Shown: positions 1 through 8,466 of the stretch, piece by piece
Position numbering within the stretch: position 1 is the first letter of the stretch
Layout: each line of letters begins with the position of its first letter
NCBI RefSeq assembly: GCF_042434915.1
Contig: NZ_CP170198.1
Location: 2,480,001-2,544,000 of the forward strand
Direction: 5' to 3'
Length of the DNA: 64,000 nucleotides
DNA from: Aquimarina sp042434915
GTDB taxonomy: Bacteria > Bacteroidota > Bacteroidia > Flavobacteriales > Flavobacteriaceae
The notes under the pieces: generated by a model
Seen by the model: only the letters and a program-made list of their open reading frames with translations
What the model was told of the DNA's origin: nothing
The model's database searches: none
Made by a program: the position numbers and the translations under genes

Positions 1-1037
1 ATCTTAATACTGCATATTCGGGCCCTTTATCTATAGGTTTGGTTACTCATCGTAGAGCACAAGACCAACAACAACTCATGAACGCTAGTTTATATCGGCA
101 TGAAAATGACACTTTATTTGATAGCGTAAAAAGAACTGTAGCATCCTGTTTTGGTGCAGCTAATGCTTCGGTTGTATTAACACAAAATTTTTCGGTCGGA
201 ATAAACACCATATTTAACGGCTTAAGCACTTCAAATAAAATACTACTTCTTCAAGATGATTACCCAGCTATGCAGATAGCAGTTGAAAGTAAGGGTTTTT
301 GTACCAAATATGTTGCTTGGGATGATAATTTGAAAGAAAATCTAAAAAAAACGATTGATCAATATCAACCAAATGTGTTCGCTTTTAGTATTGTGCATTA
401 TATTAGCGGAGCAAAAATTGCTGCTGATTTTTTAAAGGATTTAAAAAAAACATATCCAAATCTTCTTTTGATTGCCGATGCTACCCAGTTTTGTGGCATT
501 AGTAATTTTAACTTTGATGATTCTGGAATTGATATCCTTGGAAGTAGCGGATATAAATGGCTTTTAGGGGGTTACGGAAATGGTTTCTTTATATTTAAAG
601 AAAATGTACTTGAAGCTATAACTCCTAATTCCTATAAAAAAAGTATAGCAACTTCATCTGCCCCGGACAGTTATAAAAGTCTTGAAGCATGTTTTCAACC
701 AGGCCATCTCGATACACTCAACTTTCATAGTTTAGAATATTCATTAAAACTTCTACAAAAAATAGGCTTTAATAAAATTGAAAATCAATTAAAAAATTTA
801 GCAACCAAGCTATGGTCTGAATTAGATGATCTTAATCTAGTTAATTCAAAGCTTTTAAATTGGTCAAACCAAAGTAATATCATAAACATCCCAGGTGATG
901 ATAGCCTTTTTAAAACCTTAACAAAAGAAAAAATTATTTGTTCTCAGCGAGGATCAGGGATTCGATTGAGTTTTCATTTTTATAATACTGATAAAGATAT
1001 CGAACACGTAATTAGCGTTCTAAAAAACGCGGTATAA
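1..1037 (+). CDS. Class V aminotransferase-fold PLP enzyme, 5' partial (EgtE-like candidate)
   Basis: The reading frame is open from the first complete codon (position 3), and the residues before the TTG at 39, LNTAYSGPLSIG, look like the N-terminal part of class V aminotransferases. The gene therefore starts outside the window, and the TTG is probably not the start. The family includes cysteine desulfurases, kynureninases and C-S lyases. The segment SSGYKWLLGGYGNGF contains the expected PLP-binding Lys, and DATQF upstream fits the Asp that contacts the pyridine nitrogen. The gene converges on the egtB-egtD-DUF427 cluster with 8 bp between stop codons, so a role as the ergothioneine C-S lyase (EgtE-like) is attractive. 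This is inference from context; cysteine desulfurase or isopenicillin-N-epimerase-like activity is also possible. Confidence 0.85.
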   Translation, partial: LNTAYSGPLSIGLVTHRRAQDQQQLMNASLYRHENDTLFDSVKRTVASCFGAANASVVLTQNFSVGINTIFNGLSTSNKILLLQDDYPAMQIAVESKGFCTKYVAWDDNLKENLKKTIDQYQPNVFAFSIVHYISGAKIAADFLKDLKKTYPNLLLIADATQFCGISNFNFDDSGIDILGSSGYKWLLGGYGNGFFIFKENVLEAITPNSYKKSIATSSAPDSYKSLEACFQPGHLDTLNFHSLEYSLKLLQKIGFNKIENQLKNLATKLWSELDDLNLVNSKLLNWSNQSNIINIPGDDSLFKTLTKEKIICSQRGSGIRLSFHFYNTDKDIEHVISVLKNAV

Positions 1038-1045
1038 CTATTCAA

Positions 1046-1327
1046 TCAGTCCAAAATTTCTACACCTCTCCAAAACGCCACATAGTTCTCAATTTCTTGA
1101 GCTAATTTACTGGTTGTTGGATAAAACCAAGCAGCATCAACATTGGTTTCTCCATCTACTTTTAAAGTGTAATAAGAGGCTACTCCCTTCCATGGACATG
1201 TAGTATGCGTAGCACTATCAATAAAAAATTCTTTATTTATTGAAGACGGAGGAAAATAATGATTATTTTCAATCAGCTTAGTCTCATTACTCTCAGCTAA
1301 AACTTTACCCTTCCAGATAGCTTTCAT
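1046..1327 (-). CDS. DUF427 domain protein
   Basis: A 93-residue protein beginning MKAIWKGKVLAES, the usual N-terminus of DUF427 proteins, followed by the family-typical stretch around TTCPWKGVASYYTL and AAWFYP. An upstream in-frame ATG at 1390 would add 21 residues lying inside the end of egtD and lacking family resemblance, so the ATG at 1327 was chosen. It lies 4 bp after the egtD stop on the same strand and is very likely cotranscribed. The biochemical role of DUF427 is unknown; the family is small and probably a compact beta fold. Cotranscription with egtBD suggests a link to thiol metabolism, but nothing in the sequence proves it. Confidence 0.88.
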   Translation of the reverse strand: MKAIWKGKVLAESNETKLIENNHYFPPSSINKEFFIDSATHTTCPWKGVASYYTLKVDGETNVDAAWFYPTTSKLAQEIENYVAFWRGVEILD

Positions 1328-1331
1328 AGTT

Positions 1332-2303
1332 TTATTTTTTGTTAAAAATGTAGTTTTTATAACGCTTTTGCGAATCTGTAAATGATTCACTTATTTGCAA
1401 TCCTGCCTCGTCTGCAAGCCAAGAAACTATTTCATCATCATATTTTTGTGAAATTTCAGTATGGATAGTTTCCCAAGCTTCCAACTGGATTTGTAAATCC
1501 AAATCATTAATTGCTATAGTTTGTTTTTTAGTACTAACTAAAAAACTTTTGGCAGTTCCACTCTCGGGATCATACGTCTCCCAATGAATAAAAGTATCTA
1601 AGTCAAAATTACTATCTAATTCTTTATTAATTCGGGTTAATATATTTTTATTAAAGGCTGCTGTAATTCCTGTTGTATCATTGTAGGCATTTAGAACTGT
1701 TTGAGGGTTTTTTTTCTGATCAAAACCCATAAAAAGCAAATCATTTGTGTTCATAACATCTCGTAGCCTTTTCAAAAAATCAATGGCTCTAGGATGTTTT
1801 AGATTACCGATATTAGATCCTAACACCATAATAACCTTTTTACGAGAACTCAAATGTTGTAATCGATCTAGTACCTCAAAGTATTCCCCTATTTGCCCTT
1901 GCACGTCTAATTCTGGAAACTCTGTGTTGAGACTCGCTACCAATCCATCTACCGCATTTTTACTTATGTCAATTGGATGGTATGTAAAATTTTTTTTTGT
2001 TGACAATAACTCTTTAAGTAACACTTTTGTTTTTTTACCATCGCCCGCACCAAGCTCTATCAAATCAAAACCTTCATCCTGATCACTAAAGCTATTGGCT
2101 ATATGAGAACTATGTGAAATTAAAATTGAATGCTCGGCTTCGGTAAGATAATATTCTGGTAAAGCCATGATCTGTTGGAATAAAGCATCTCCTTTTTTAT
2201 CGTAAAAAAATTTAGATGATAAATATTTAGGAAAAGCGGTAAGTCCTTCCTGTACTTCTTGCGCAAGAGAGGATATGATAGTATTTTGTTGATTTGAATT
2301 CAT
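1332..2303 (-). CDS. egtD: L-histidine N-alpha-methyltransferase
   Basis: A 323-residue SAM-dependent methyltransferase of the EgtD family, which trimethylates histidine to hercynine, the first step of ergothioneine synthesis. The N-terminal half has the family signature SSKFFYDKKGDALFQQI, the SAM-binding loop LIELGAGDGKKT and the following YHPIDIS motif; VLGSNIGNL and DLLFMGFD are also typical. Length matches the family (about 320). It sits 16 bp downstream of egtB and 4 bp upstream of the DUF427 gene, all on the minus strand, so the three probably form one operon. EgtB next door makes ergothioneine more likely than ovothiol, whose OvoA is a larger fusion. Confidence 0.93.
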   Translation of the reverse strand: MNSNQQNTIISSLAQEVQEGLTAFPKYLSSKFFYDKKGDALFQQIMALPEYYLTEAEHSILISHSSHIANSFSDQDEGFDLIELGAGDGKKTKVLLKELLSTKKNFTYHPIDISKNAVDGLVASLNTEFPELDVQGQIGEYFEVLDRLQHLSSRKKVIMVLGSNIGNLKHPRAIDFLKRLRDVMNTNDLLFMGFDQKKNPQTVLNAYNDTTGITAAFNKNILTRINKELDSNFDLDTFIHWETYDPESGTAKSFLVSTKKQTIAINDLDLQIQLEAWETIHTEISQKYDDEIVSWLADEAGLQISESFTDSQKRYKNYIFNKK

Positions 2304-2319
2304 TCTAAAGTTTTTGATA

Positions 2320-3486
2320 TTAAAAATCCTTTGCTAGACGCAAGCCATTAAACTGCCATCTTAGTGTAGGATGAAAAAAGTTGCGGTATGTTGGTCTGGT
2401 ATGATGTTTTGAAGTAGCTACAGAACCTCCGCGTAATACTTTTTGATTAACCATAAATTTTCCATTATACTCCCCAAGGGCTCCAGAGGCTTTTTTATAA
2501 CCTGGGTATGGTAAATACGCGCTTTCTGTCCATTCCCAACGTTTTCCCCAATTAAAAAGATGTTGAGAAGCTTCCCACTCAAATTCTGTAGGTAACCTTT
2601 GTTGTTTCCACTGGGCAAATGCAAAAGCCTCATAGTATGAAATATGAGAAAGCGGAGCATTTAAAACAAGTTCCTTTAAGCCTTGCATAGTATATTGTTG
2701 GTAACCTGAAGCATCTTTAAACCAATAAAGAGGCAGAGAAATGTTGTTTTTGGTGATCCAATCCCATGCTTCTGCGTGCCAAAGCAAAGTCTCTTTGTAA
2801 CCTCCGTCTTCGATAAATTCTAAAAATTCCCAGTTCGTAACTAGTCTATCCGATATTGAAAAAGACGACAAATAAACTTTATGCTTACCTTGTTCATTAT
2901 CATAACAAAAACCTGCACCCGAATATCCTATCTCATAAATACCTGCTTCCAAAGAAATATAGTTGGATGCACCGCTAAATAGCGGGTTTTCACAAAATGT
3001 ATCATTATATTTAGGTAACAATGGATTATTTCCTAAAATATATTTGATATCTGTCAATAGAAGTTCCTGATGTTGTTTTTCGTGATGAATACCGATTTCA
3101 ACTAAGTCGTATATCTCTATACTCTTAGTTTCTTCTATTAGGTTTTGAACATGAAAAGTTACATAGTCCCTATATTCATAAACTTCTTTTACAGTAGGTC
3201 GCGATAGATTACCTCTATCTGTTCTAACCACTCGCTTCCCAAAACTCTCATAGTAACTATTGAACACAAAGTCATATTGAGAATGAAAACGTTGGTATGC
3301 TGTTTTAAATTTGGTGAGAATAAATTCTTCAAAAAACCAAGTTGTGTGACCTAAGTGCCATTTTGGAGGCGAAACATCTACGATTGGTTGTACTACATAA
3401 TCCTCTGTTTGTAAGGGAGCACAAATCTCCTCAGAATGAGATCGGGTTTCTAAAAATTCTGATAATAAATCAACGGTACTACTCAT
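2320..3486 (-). CDS. egtB: Ergothioneine biosynthesis sulfoxide synthase EgtB
   Basis: Encodes 388 residues from the ATG at 3486. EgtB is a non-heme iron enzyme that joins hercynine to a thiol substrate, forming a sulfoxide. The N-terminal DinB-like half holds His47 in WHLGHTTWFFEEF and the iron motif HX3HXE as His135, His139 and Glu141 (HHEKQHQELLLTD). The C-terminal half (about 170-388) is an FGE-sulfatase domain ending RWQFNGLRLAKDF. The frame stays open to a TTG at 3522, but family alignment begins at MSSTVDLL and the upstream stretch is a terminator-like hairpin. No egtA or egtC is in the window; a cysteine-using EgtB is possible but unproven. egtD follows after 16 bp. Confidence 0.93.
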   Translation of the reverse strand: MSSTVDLLSEFLETRSHSEEICAPLQTEDYVVQPIVDVSPPKWHLGHTTWFFEEFILTKFKTAYQRFHSQYDFVFNSYYESFGKRVVRTDRGNLSRPTVKEVYEYRDYVTFHVQNLIEETKSIEIYDLVEIGIHHEKQHQELLLTDIKYILGNNPLLPKYNDTFCENPLFSGASNYISLEAGIYEIGYSGAGFCYDNEQGKHKVYLSSFSISDRLVTNWEFLEFIEDGGYKETLLWHAEAWDWITKNNISLPLYWFKDASGYQQYTMQGLKELVLNAPLSHISYYEAFAFAQWKQQRLPTEFEWEASQHLFNWGKRWEWTESAYLPYPGYKKASGALGEYNGKFMVNQKVLRGGSVATSKHHTRPTYRNFFHPTLRWQFNGLRLAKDF

Positions 3487-3520
3487 AAAAAAGTGTGCAT
3501 CCTTTTGGACATGCACACTC
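3487..3520 (-). terminator. Hairpin plus T-run abutting the egtB start codon
   Basis: Read on the minus strand, AGTGTGCAT and ATGCACACT form a 9-bp stem (plus a CC/GG pair around an AAAA loop), followed at once by TTTTTT and then the ATG of egtB. It has the form of an intrinsic terminator for the upstream TonB-like gene, but it leaves no room for a separate egtB leader, so it could also be an attenuator for the egt operon. Confidence 0.6.
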
Positions 3521-3585
3521 AAATTTAAGTATTTTTAAAATGGATAAAGATTTATCAGTAGTTAATCAGTTGTTAAAAGATAGTA

Positions 3586-4011
3586 CTATCCTGGTTTTCT
3601 AAAGGTAATAGGTACTTTATAGACTATTGCGATAGGCTTATTACCCCATTTACCTGGGTCCATCTTAGGGATTTTTCTTATTATTCGAATACCTTCTTGC
3701 TGAAGATACCTGTGTGCACCGGTTACTTCTAATATTTCGACTTTCCCTTTTTTATCTATCATAAATTCGATTTCGACGGTGCCTTCTAATCCGTCCTTAA
3801 CCGCAATTTCTGGATATTCAAAATTCCTAATAATATGGGTTCTTAGCTGATTATCAAAACACTGTATAGGAGTTTGTCTAGAACTTTCACACTTAGGCCA
3901 CATTGGGGTAATGCCCTTTTCATTCGCATTTTCTTGAGACAACATAATTCCATCTTGAGAAAAAGCATTTACAGTAAAAAAAATGGTTAAAATAAGTAAA
4001 GTTTTTTTCAT
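3586..4011 (-). CDS. Stand-alone periplasmic TonB C-terminal domain protein
   Basis: A 141-residue protein with a signal peptide (about residues 1-18, cleavage near AFSQ) and a TonB_C domain over roughly residues 55-141: IIRNFEYPEIAVKDGLEGTV, then EIEFMIDKKGKVE, and a terminal VYKVPITFRKP. There is no transmembrane anchor beyond the signal and no proline-rich spacer, so it is not a normal energy-transducing TonB. Many Bacteroidota secrete such single-domain TonB_C proteins, and their role is unclear. It lies between thyA (23 bp upstream) and egtB on the same strand, but the hairpin before egtB suggests separate transcription from the egt genes. Confidence 0.85.
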   Translation of the reverse strand: MKKTLLILTIFFTVNAFSQDGIMLSQENANEKGITPMWPKCESSRQTPIQCFDNQLRTHIIRNFEYPEIAVKDGLEGTVEIEFMIDKKGKVEILEVTGAHRYLQQEGIRIIRKIPKMDPGKWGNKPIAIVYKVPITFRKPG

Positions 4012-4034
4012 AATTCTTCAGTTTTAATTGGGGG

Positions 4035-4859
4035 TCAAACTGCAACAGCTCCTTTAATATGAGGATGCGATTTATAGTCCTTTAATACAAAGTCATCAAA
4101 AACGAAGCCAAAAATATCTTTGACCTCAGGATTGAGCTCTATGGTAGGTAAAGTAAAGGGTGTTCTAGACAATTGCAATTGAAGTTGTTCTTTGTGGTTA
4201 TTATAAATATGAACATCTCCAAATGTATGAATAAACTCTCCTAATTCAAGATCACATACCTGCGCGATCATCATTGTAAATAGTGCATAAGAAGCTATGT
4301 TGAAAGGTACACCCAAAAATACATCTGCACTACGCTGATATAGTTGACAAGAGAGCTTATTATCCGCCACATAAAATTGAAAAAATGCATGACATGGTGG
4401 TAATGCTGCTTTACCTTGTGCAACATTTTCAGAAAATGTTTGAGAAGTGTCTGGTAAAACACTTGGGTTCCAAGCAGAAACCAACATTCTTCGACTGTTG
4501 GGATTAGTTTTCAAAGTTTTTATAAGATCTTTAATTTGATCGACCTCATCACCATTCCAGTTTCTCCACTGATACCCATAAATAGGACCCAAGTCCCCAT
4601 TTTCATCTGCCCAATCATTCCATATTTTCACACCATTATCAGTCAAATACGAAATGTTTGTTTCTCCTTTTAAAAACCATAGTAATTCATGGATTATTGA
4701 TTTGAGATGTAATTTTTTTGTGGTAACCATAGGAAAACCTTCACTTAGATCAAATCGCATTTGATATCCAAAAATACTTTTGGTTCCTGTTCCAGTTCTA
4801 TCACCCTTTTCATTGCCATTTTCTAGTACATGTTGTACAAGATCAAGATATTGCTTCAT
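4035..4859 (-). CDS. thyA: Thymidylate synthase
   Basis: A 274-residue ThyA, which makes dTMP from dUMP using methylene-tetrahydrofolate in the cytoplasm. The catalytic Cys156 lies in ALPPCHAFFQFYV, preceded by the dUMP phosphate-binding NSRRM; RTGTGTKSIFG at the N-terminus, RSADVFLGVPFNIASYA and the C-terminal AVAV are all family-typical. It is about 10 residues longer than the E. coli enzyme because of an insertion before the catalytic Cys (residues about 133-150). A consensus -7 element lies about 42 bp upstream. The TonB-domain gene follows after 23 bp, and a nucleoside transporter lies upstream on the same strand. Confidence 0.97.
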   Translation of the reverse strand: MKQYLDLVQHVLENGNEKGDRTGTGTKSIFGYQMRFDLSEGFPMVTTKKLHLKSIIHELLWFLKGETNISYLTDNGVKIWNDWADENGDLGPIYGYQWRNWNGDEVDQIKDLIKTLKTNPNSRRMLVSAWNPSVLPDTSQTFSENVAQGKAALPPCHAFFQFYVADNKLSCQLYQRSADVFLGVPFNIASYALFTMMIAQVCDLELGEFIHTFGDVHIYNNHKEQLQLQLSRTPFTLPTIELNPEVKDIFGFVFDDFVLKDYKSHPHIKGAVAV

Positions 4860-4900
4860 AGTAAATACGACCTTCTATTAAATATTTTCACCTTTAATTT

Positions 4901-4908
4901 CAAATATA
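4901..4908 (-). promoter_or_regulatory. Probable thyA promoter -7 element
   Basis: Minus-strand TATATTTG matches the Bacteroidota -7 consensus TAnnTTTG. It lies 41 bp upstream of the thyA ATG. No convincing -33 TTG was found at the usual spacing. Confidence 0.55.
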
Positions 4909-4975
4909 CAAAAATATGTATTCTAGCTCTTATGATTTAGCTATGGTATTAATATTTTTTTTGTTAAAAAAATGA

Positions 4976-6676
4976 TTATCCAATAATCATCCCAGCAATG
5001 GTAGCTGAGAGCAACGAGGCGATTGTTCCTCCTAGCAATGCCTTCATACCAAACTCTGAAAGTGCTTTTCTTTGACCAGGCGCCAAAGAACCTATTCCCC
5101 CTATTTGTATACCGATAGACGCAAAGTTAGCAAACCCACATAGCATATAAGTTGCCATAATTACTGATTTATTATAAGTAAGATGCAAAGGGTTTAGAGG
5201 GTTTTTAAGATCTGCCAATTGGATGTATCCTACAAACTCACTCGCAGCTAGTTTTATACCTAACAGTTGGCCCATTAACATCATATCCTCTTTGGCTATA
5301 CCAATTAACCACATTAATGGCGAAAATAGAATACCTAAAATAGACTCTAAAGAAAATACAGCGTAAGGCGTATTAGCAGCTAACACTTCATTTAAACCAG
5401 TCCATACACCAATTTTATTAAAACCATAATTAATCATGGCTATAAAAGCGATAAAAACTAGAAGCATCGCACCAACATTGGCTGCTAATTTTAGTCCCTC
5501 AGTCGTACCATTAGCGATTGCATCCAATATATTTGATCCAATTTTTTCTGAAGAGACTTCTACATTTGTATTAATTGGTTCTTGCTGTGGATATAAAAGC
5601 TTAGAAATAACAATTGCTCCAGGCGCTGCCATTACAGAGGCGGCTAATAAATGTTTAGCAAATTCTAATCGCAGTACTGGATCTTCTCCTCCTAAAAATC
5701 CAATATATGCCGCCAACACTCCACCTGCAACCGTAGCCATCCCACCAATCATAACCAATAGAATTTCTGAGCGAGTCATACGTTCTAGATATGCTTTAAT
5801 CATAAGGGGTGCTTCAGTTTGACCAAGAAAAATGTTACCCGCAACGCTTAGACTCTCAGCTCCTGAAATTCCCATTAACTTAGTAAGTACCCAGGCCATA
5901 CCTTTCACTACTACTTGTATTACACCCAAATAAAACAATACCGAAGTAAGCGCTGAAAAGAAAATTATAGTTGGTAGCACTTGAAATAGAAATATAAATC
6001 CAAAACTATCAACATCCATCATCCCTCCTAATAAAAATTCGCTACCAGCTCTAGTGAAATCTAGAATAAGTACAAACACTTTACCTACTAACTCGAAGGC
6101 ATTTTGCACAACTGTAATTTTTAAGACACCGATTGCTAGTAGTAACTGCGCAATTAGGCCTATACCAACGGTTTTCCAATTAATCGCTTTGCGATTATTA
6201 CTAAATATAAAGGCAATAAGCAATAACACTAGCATCCCTAATACACCTCTCCATAAACTTGTAAATGTAAATCCTTGATTTGGGACTATTGTAGATTCGT
6301 TTGATGGCGCAATACTTTTAACTTTAGCATCTTCAGAAATAAATGAAAATTTATCTCCGGCTTTTGTCAAAACTAACGTTGAATCACTTAATACAGTAAT
6401 TTTATACCGTATTATAGAATCTTGTGCTTGTTCAGGAAAAAAAAGTAAAACATTATTTTGCTTAATATAATCACCTTCTAGACGTTCGGCGATTGCATTA
6501 TACGTATATGAAAAAGTACCTTCTTTGAACTCTAAGTAATCTACTTTACCAGTCTCGAATAATTTTTCAATACCTTTAGAAGCGTCTTTTAACAACCACT
6601 TTTTTTCTATTGATTGTCCTGTTACTATAGCACTAATAAGGAATATAAACAGACCTGTAAGTAAACTCTTTTTCAT
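4976..6676 (-). CDS. CNT-family nucleoside transporter with secreted N-terminal domain
   Basis: A 566-residue protein. Residues 1-20 look like a signal peptide, and residues about 21-125 form a hydrophilic lipocalin-like region (KWLLKDASKGIEKLF, GDYIKQNNVLLFFP). From about residue 140 onward it is a multi-spanning concentrative nucleoside transporter (CNT) with the family motifs GNIFLGQTEAPL and GFANFASIGIQIGGIG. CNTs import nucleosides with Na+ or H+ across the inner membrane; here the extra domain would face the periplasm. Transporter length without the extra domain is normal. It lies 54 bp downstream of the DUF151 gene and upstream of thyA, which fits nucleoside salvage. Substrate and coupling ion cannot be read from the sequence. 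Confidence 0.92.
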   Translation of the reverse strand: MKKSLLTGLFIFLISAIVTGQSIEKKWLLKDASKGIEKLFETGKVDYLEFKEGTFSYTYNAIAERLEGDYIKQNNVLLFFPEQAQDSIIRYKITVLSDSTLVLTKAGDKFSFISEDAKVKSIAPSNESTIVPNQGFTFTSLWRGVLGMLVLLLIAFIFSNNRKAINWKTVGIGLIAQLLLAIGVLKITVVQNAFELVGKVFVLILDFTRAGSEFLLGGMMDVDSFGFIFLFQVLPTIIFFSALTSVLFYLGVIQVVVKGMAWVLTKLMGISGAESLSVAGNIFLGQTEAPLMIKAYLERMTRSEILLVMIGGMATVAGGVLAAYIGFLGGEDPVLRLEFAKHLLAASVMAAPGAIVISKLLYPQQEPINTNVEVSSEKIGSNILDAIANGTTEGLKLAANVGAMLLVFIAFIAMINYGFNKIGVWTGLNEVLAANTPYAVFSLESILGILFSPLMWLIGIAKEDMMLMGQLLGIKLAASEFVGYIQLADLKNPLNPLHLTYNKSVIMATYMLCGFANFASIGIQIGGIGSLAPGQRKALSEFGMKALLGGTIASLLSATIAGMIIG

Positions 6677-6730
6677 AAAAATGTTTGAACGTTTGTAGAA
6701 GAATAAATAAATATCTTAAAAGTACAACAG

Positions 6731-7351
6731 CTATTCTCGTTTCGAAATTTCATCTCTTATTCTAGCCGCAAGTTCATAATCTTCATTATGCACCGCTTGA
6801 TCTAGCATTTTATTCAACTCATCAATTGAGAGATCTTGGTAGCTCGTGCCTTTTGCTTCTGGCTCAATATCTTCAGCCACTAACTCATCTACTAAAAAAT
6901 CTTCGACATTACTATTGTCATCCTCCTTTTTTGGATTGACTTTTAAGTAAATACCAGCTTGATCCAAAATATTTTTATAGGTAAAAATGGGAGCTTGAAA
7001 ACGCAGTGCCAAGGCAATCGCATCGCTTGTTCTTGCGTCTATAATTTCTTCGACCCCTTCACGCTCACAGATGATGCTTGAATAAAAAACACCATCGACC
7101 AATTTATGAATTATAACCTGTTTTACAAGAATTGTAAAACGATCAGCAAAATTTTTGAAAAGATCATGGGTCAACGGTCTCGGAGGTTTAATTTCTTTCT
7201 CCAAAGCAATAGCAATTGATTGTGCTTCAAAAGCACCAATAACTATAGGAAGCTTACGATCCCCATCTACTTCACTCAAAATTAGAGCATACGCACCATT
7301 TTGGGTTTGACTATATGATATTCCTTTTATGTTCAGACGAACTAAACTCAT
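6731..7351 (-). CDS. Bifunctional nuclease family protein (DUF151) with UVR motif
   Basis: Encodes 206 residues from the ATG at 7351. The N-terminal DUF151/BFN domain (about 1-130) begins MSLVRLNIKGISYSQTQNGAY and includes KLPIVIGAFEAQSIAIAL and DARTSDAIALALR. The C-terminus (about 170-206) is a UVR-type helical hairpin: LDQAVHNEDYELAARIRDEI. This arrangement is common in Bacteroidota; some family members have DNase/RNase activity, but the physiological role is unclear. The frame is open to 7399, but the extra residues fall in the terminator hairpin behind etfA, so the downstream ATG is preferred. The transporter gene follows after 54 bp and may be cotranscribed. Confidence 0.9.
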   Translation of the reverse strand: MSLVRLNIKGISYSQTQNGAYALILSEVDGDRKLPIVIGAFEAQSIAIALEKEIKPPRPLTHDLFKNFADRFTILVKQVIIHKLVDGVFYSSIICEREGVEEIIDARTSDAIALALRFQAPIFTYKNILDQAGIYLKVNPKKEDDNSNVEDFLVDELVAEDIEPEAKGTSYQDLSIDELNKMLDQAVHNEDYELAARIRDEISKRE

Positions 7352-7366
7352 AATATATTGTAATAG

Positions 7367-7413
7367 AAAAAGGCTGTTTGAACAATTGGACTTATACAAA
7401 GGTTCAAACAGCC
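7367..7413 (-). terminator. Terminator downstream of etfBA
   Basis: A perfect 12-bp inverted repeat (GGCTGTTTGAAC at 7372-7383 and its complement at 7402-7413) is followed on the minus strand by five T. It lies 26 bp after the etfA stop and only 15 bp before the DUF151 start, leaving almost no space for a separate promoter unless the two overlap. Confidence 0.8.
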
Positions 7414-7439
7414 CTCAATCGGGGCACAATTTATGAAAA

Positions 7440-8408
7440 TTATGCGTTATTCGCTTTAAATTCCTTTAATTTTTCGATTAGTTGTGGCACAACCTCAAAG
7501 GCATCACCCACAATACCATAATCAGCTGCTTTAAAAAACGGAGCTTCGGGATCGTTGTTTATCACTACCTTAACTTTACTCGCATTTATTCCTGCCAAAT
7601 GTTGGATAGCACCAGAAACTCCAATCGCTATATATAAATTAGAAGCTACAGGTTTACCCGTTTGCCCAACATGTTCGCTATGCGGCCTCCAACCCATATC
7701 ACTTACTGGCTTAGAACATGCCGTAGCAGCTCCCAAAACTTGCGCTAAGTCTTCAATCATACCCCAGTTTTCGGGACCTTTAAGACCTCTACCACCAGAG
7801 ACTACAATTTCAGCATCCGCTATAGAAACTTTATCCGTAGCTCTATCAACCGCAGTAACTTCAACAGTAAAATCATCATCTGATAGTGTCGGTTCAAAAT
7901 CCTCAACTGTAACATCTACTTTATCCTCATGCAATCCAAAGGCGTTGTTAGACAAACCAACAACTTTTGTATCTGTATTGATTTCGGTAAAATTAAAAGC
8001 TTTATTGGTAAAGGCAGTTCGCTTTACTGTGAACGGTGATGTACTTTCTGGCAAAGCGACTACATTAGAGGCGTAACCTGCATCGAGATGTACTGCTAAC
8101 AATGGTGCTATAAATTTACTATCTGCACTTGAACTTATCACTATTACCTTTGCTGATTCTTTTTGAGCTGCTTGTTTCAAAACATCGGTATAAGCTTTTG
8201 CATTAAAAGTTTTTAATGTATCATTTTGAACATTTAATACTTTATCCACACCGTAAATTCCTAAATCATCATTTTTATCGGCACCAATTGTCACTGCTGT
8301 AACTGTAGTACCAAGTGACTTTGCAATAGCTCTAGCATAGGAAGCCACTTCAAAAGCGGCCTTTTTAAACTTGCCCCCTTCATTTTCTGTATAAACTAAT
8401 ACTGACAT
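7440..8408 (-). CDS. etfA: Electron transfer flavoprotein subunit alpha
   Basis: A 322-residue EtfA. The C-terminal FAD-binding domain is clear: VVSGGRGLKGPENW, then GAATACSKPVSDMGWRPHSE, VGQTGKPVASNLYIAIGVSG and INNDPEAPFFKAADYG. The N-terminal domain (about 1-190) pairs with EtfB. The heterodimer carries electrons from acyl-CoA and related dehydrogenases to the respiratory chain via ETF-quinone oxidoreductase. It lies 58 bp downstream of etfB on the same strand and ends just before a strong terminator, so etfBA is a two-gene operon. Confidence 0.97.
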   Translation of the reverse strand: MSVLVYTENEGGKFKKAAFEVASYARAIAKSLGTTVTAVTIGADKNDDLGIYGVDKVLNVQNDTLKTFNAKAYTDVLKQAAQKESAKVIVISSSADSKFIAPLLAVHLDAGYASNVVALPESTSPFTVKRTAFTNKAFNFTEINTDTKVVGLSNNAFGLHEDKVDVTVEDFEPTLSDDDFTVEVTAVDRATDKVSIADAEIVVSGGRGLKGPENWGMIEDLAQVLGAATACSKPVSDMGWRPHSEHVGQTGKPVASNLYIAIGVSGAIQHLAGINASKVKVVINNDPEAPFFKAADYGIVGDAFEVVPQLIEKLKEFKANNA

Positions 8409-8466
8409 ATTTCTAATATTTTGACGGTTTTTCTATTGAAAACCAATTTCTTTTATAACCTTTTTC

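Noticed and set aside
3487..3522. Longer EgtB start at TTG 3522
   Set aside because: The 12 extra residues are encoded by the terminator-like hairpin and do not match the family's usual N-terminus.
7555..8076. 173-residue plus-strand reading frame antisense to etfA
   Set aside because: Fully covered by the well-conserved etfA; the translation is Thr/Ser/Pro-rich, as expected of an antisense shadow.
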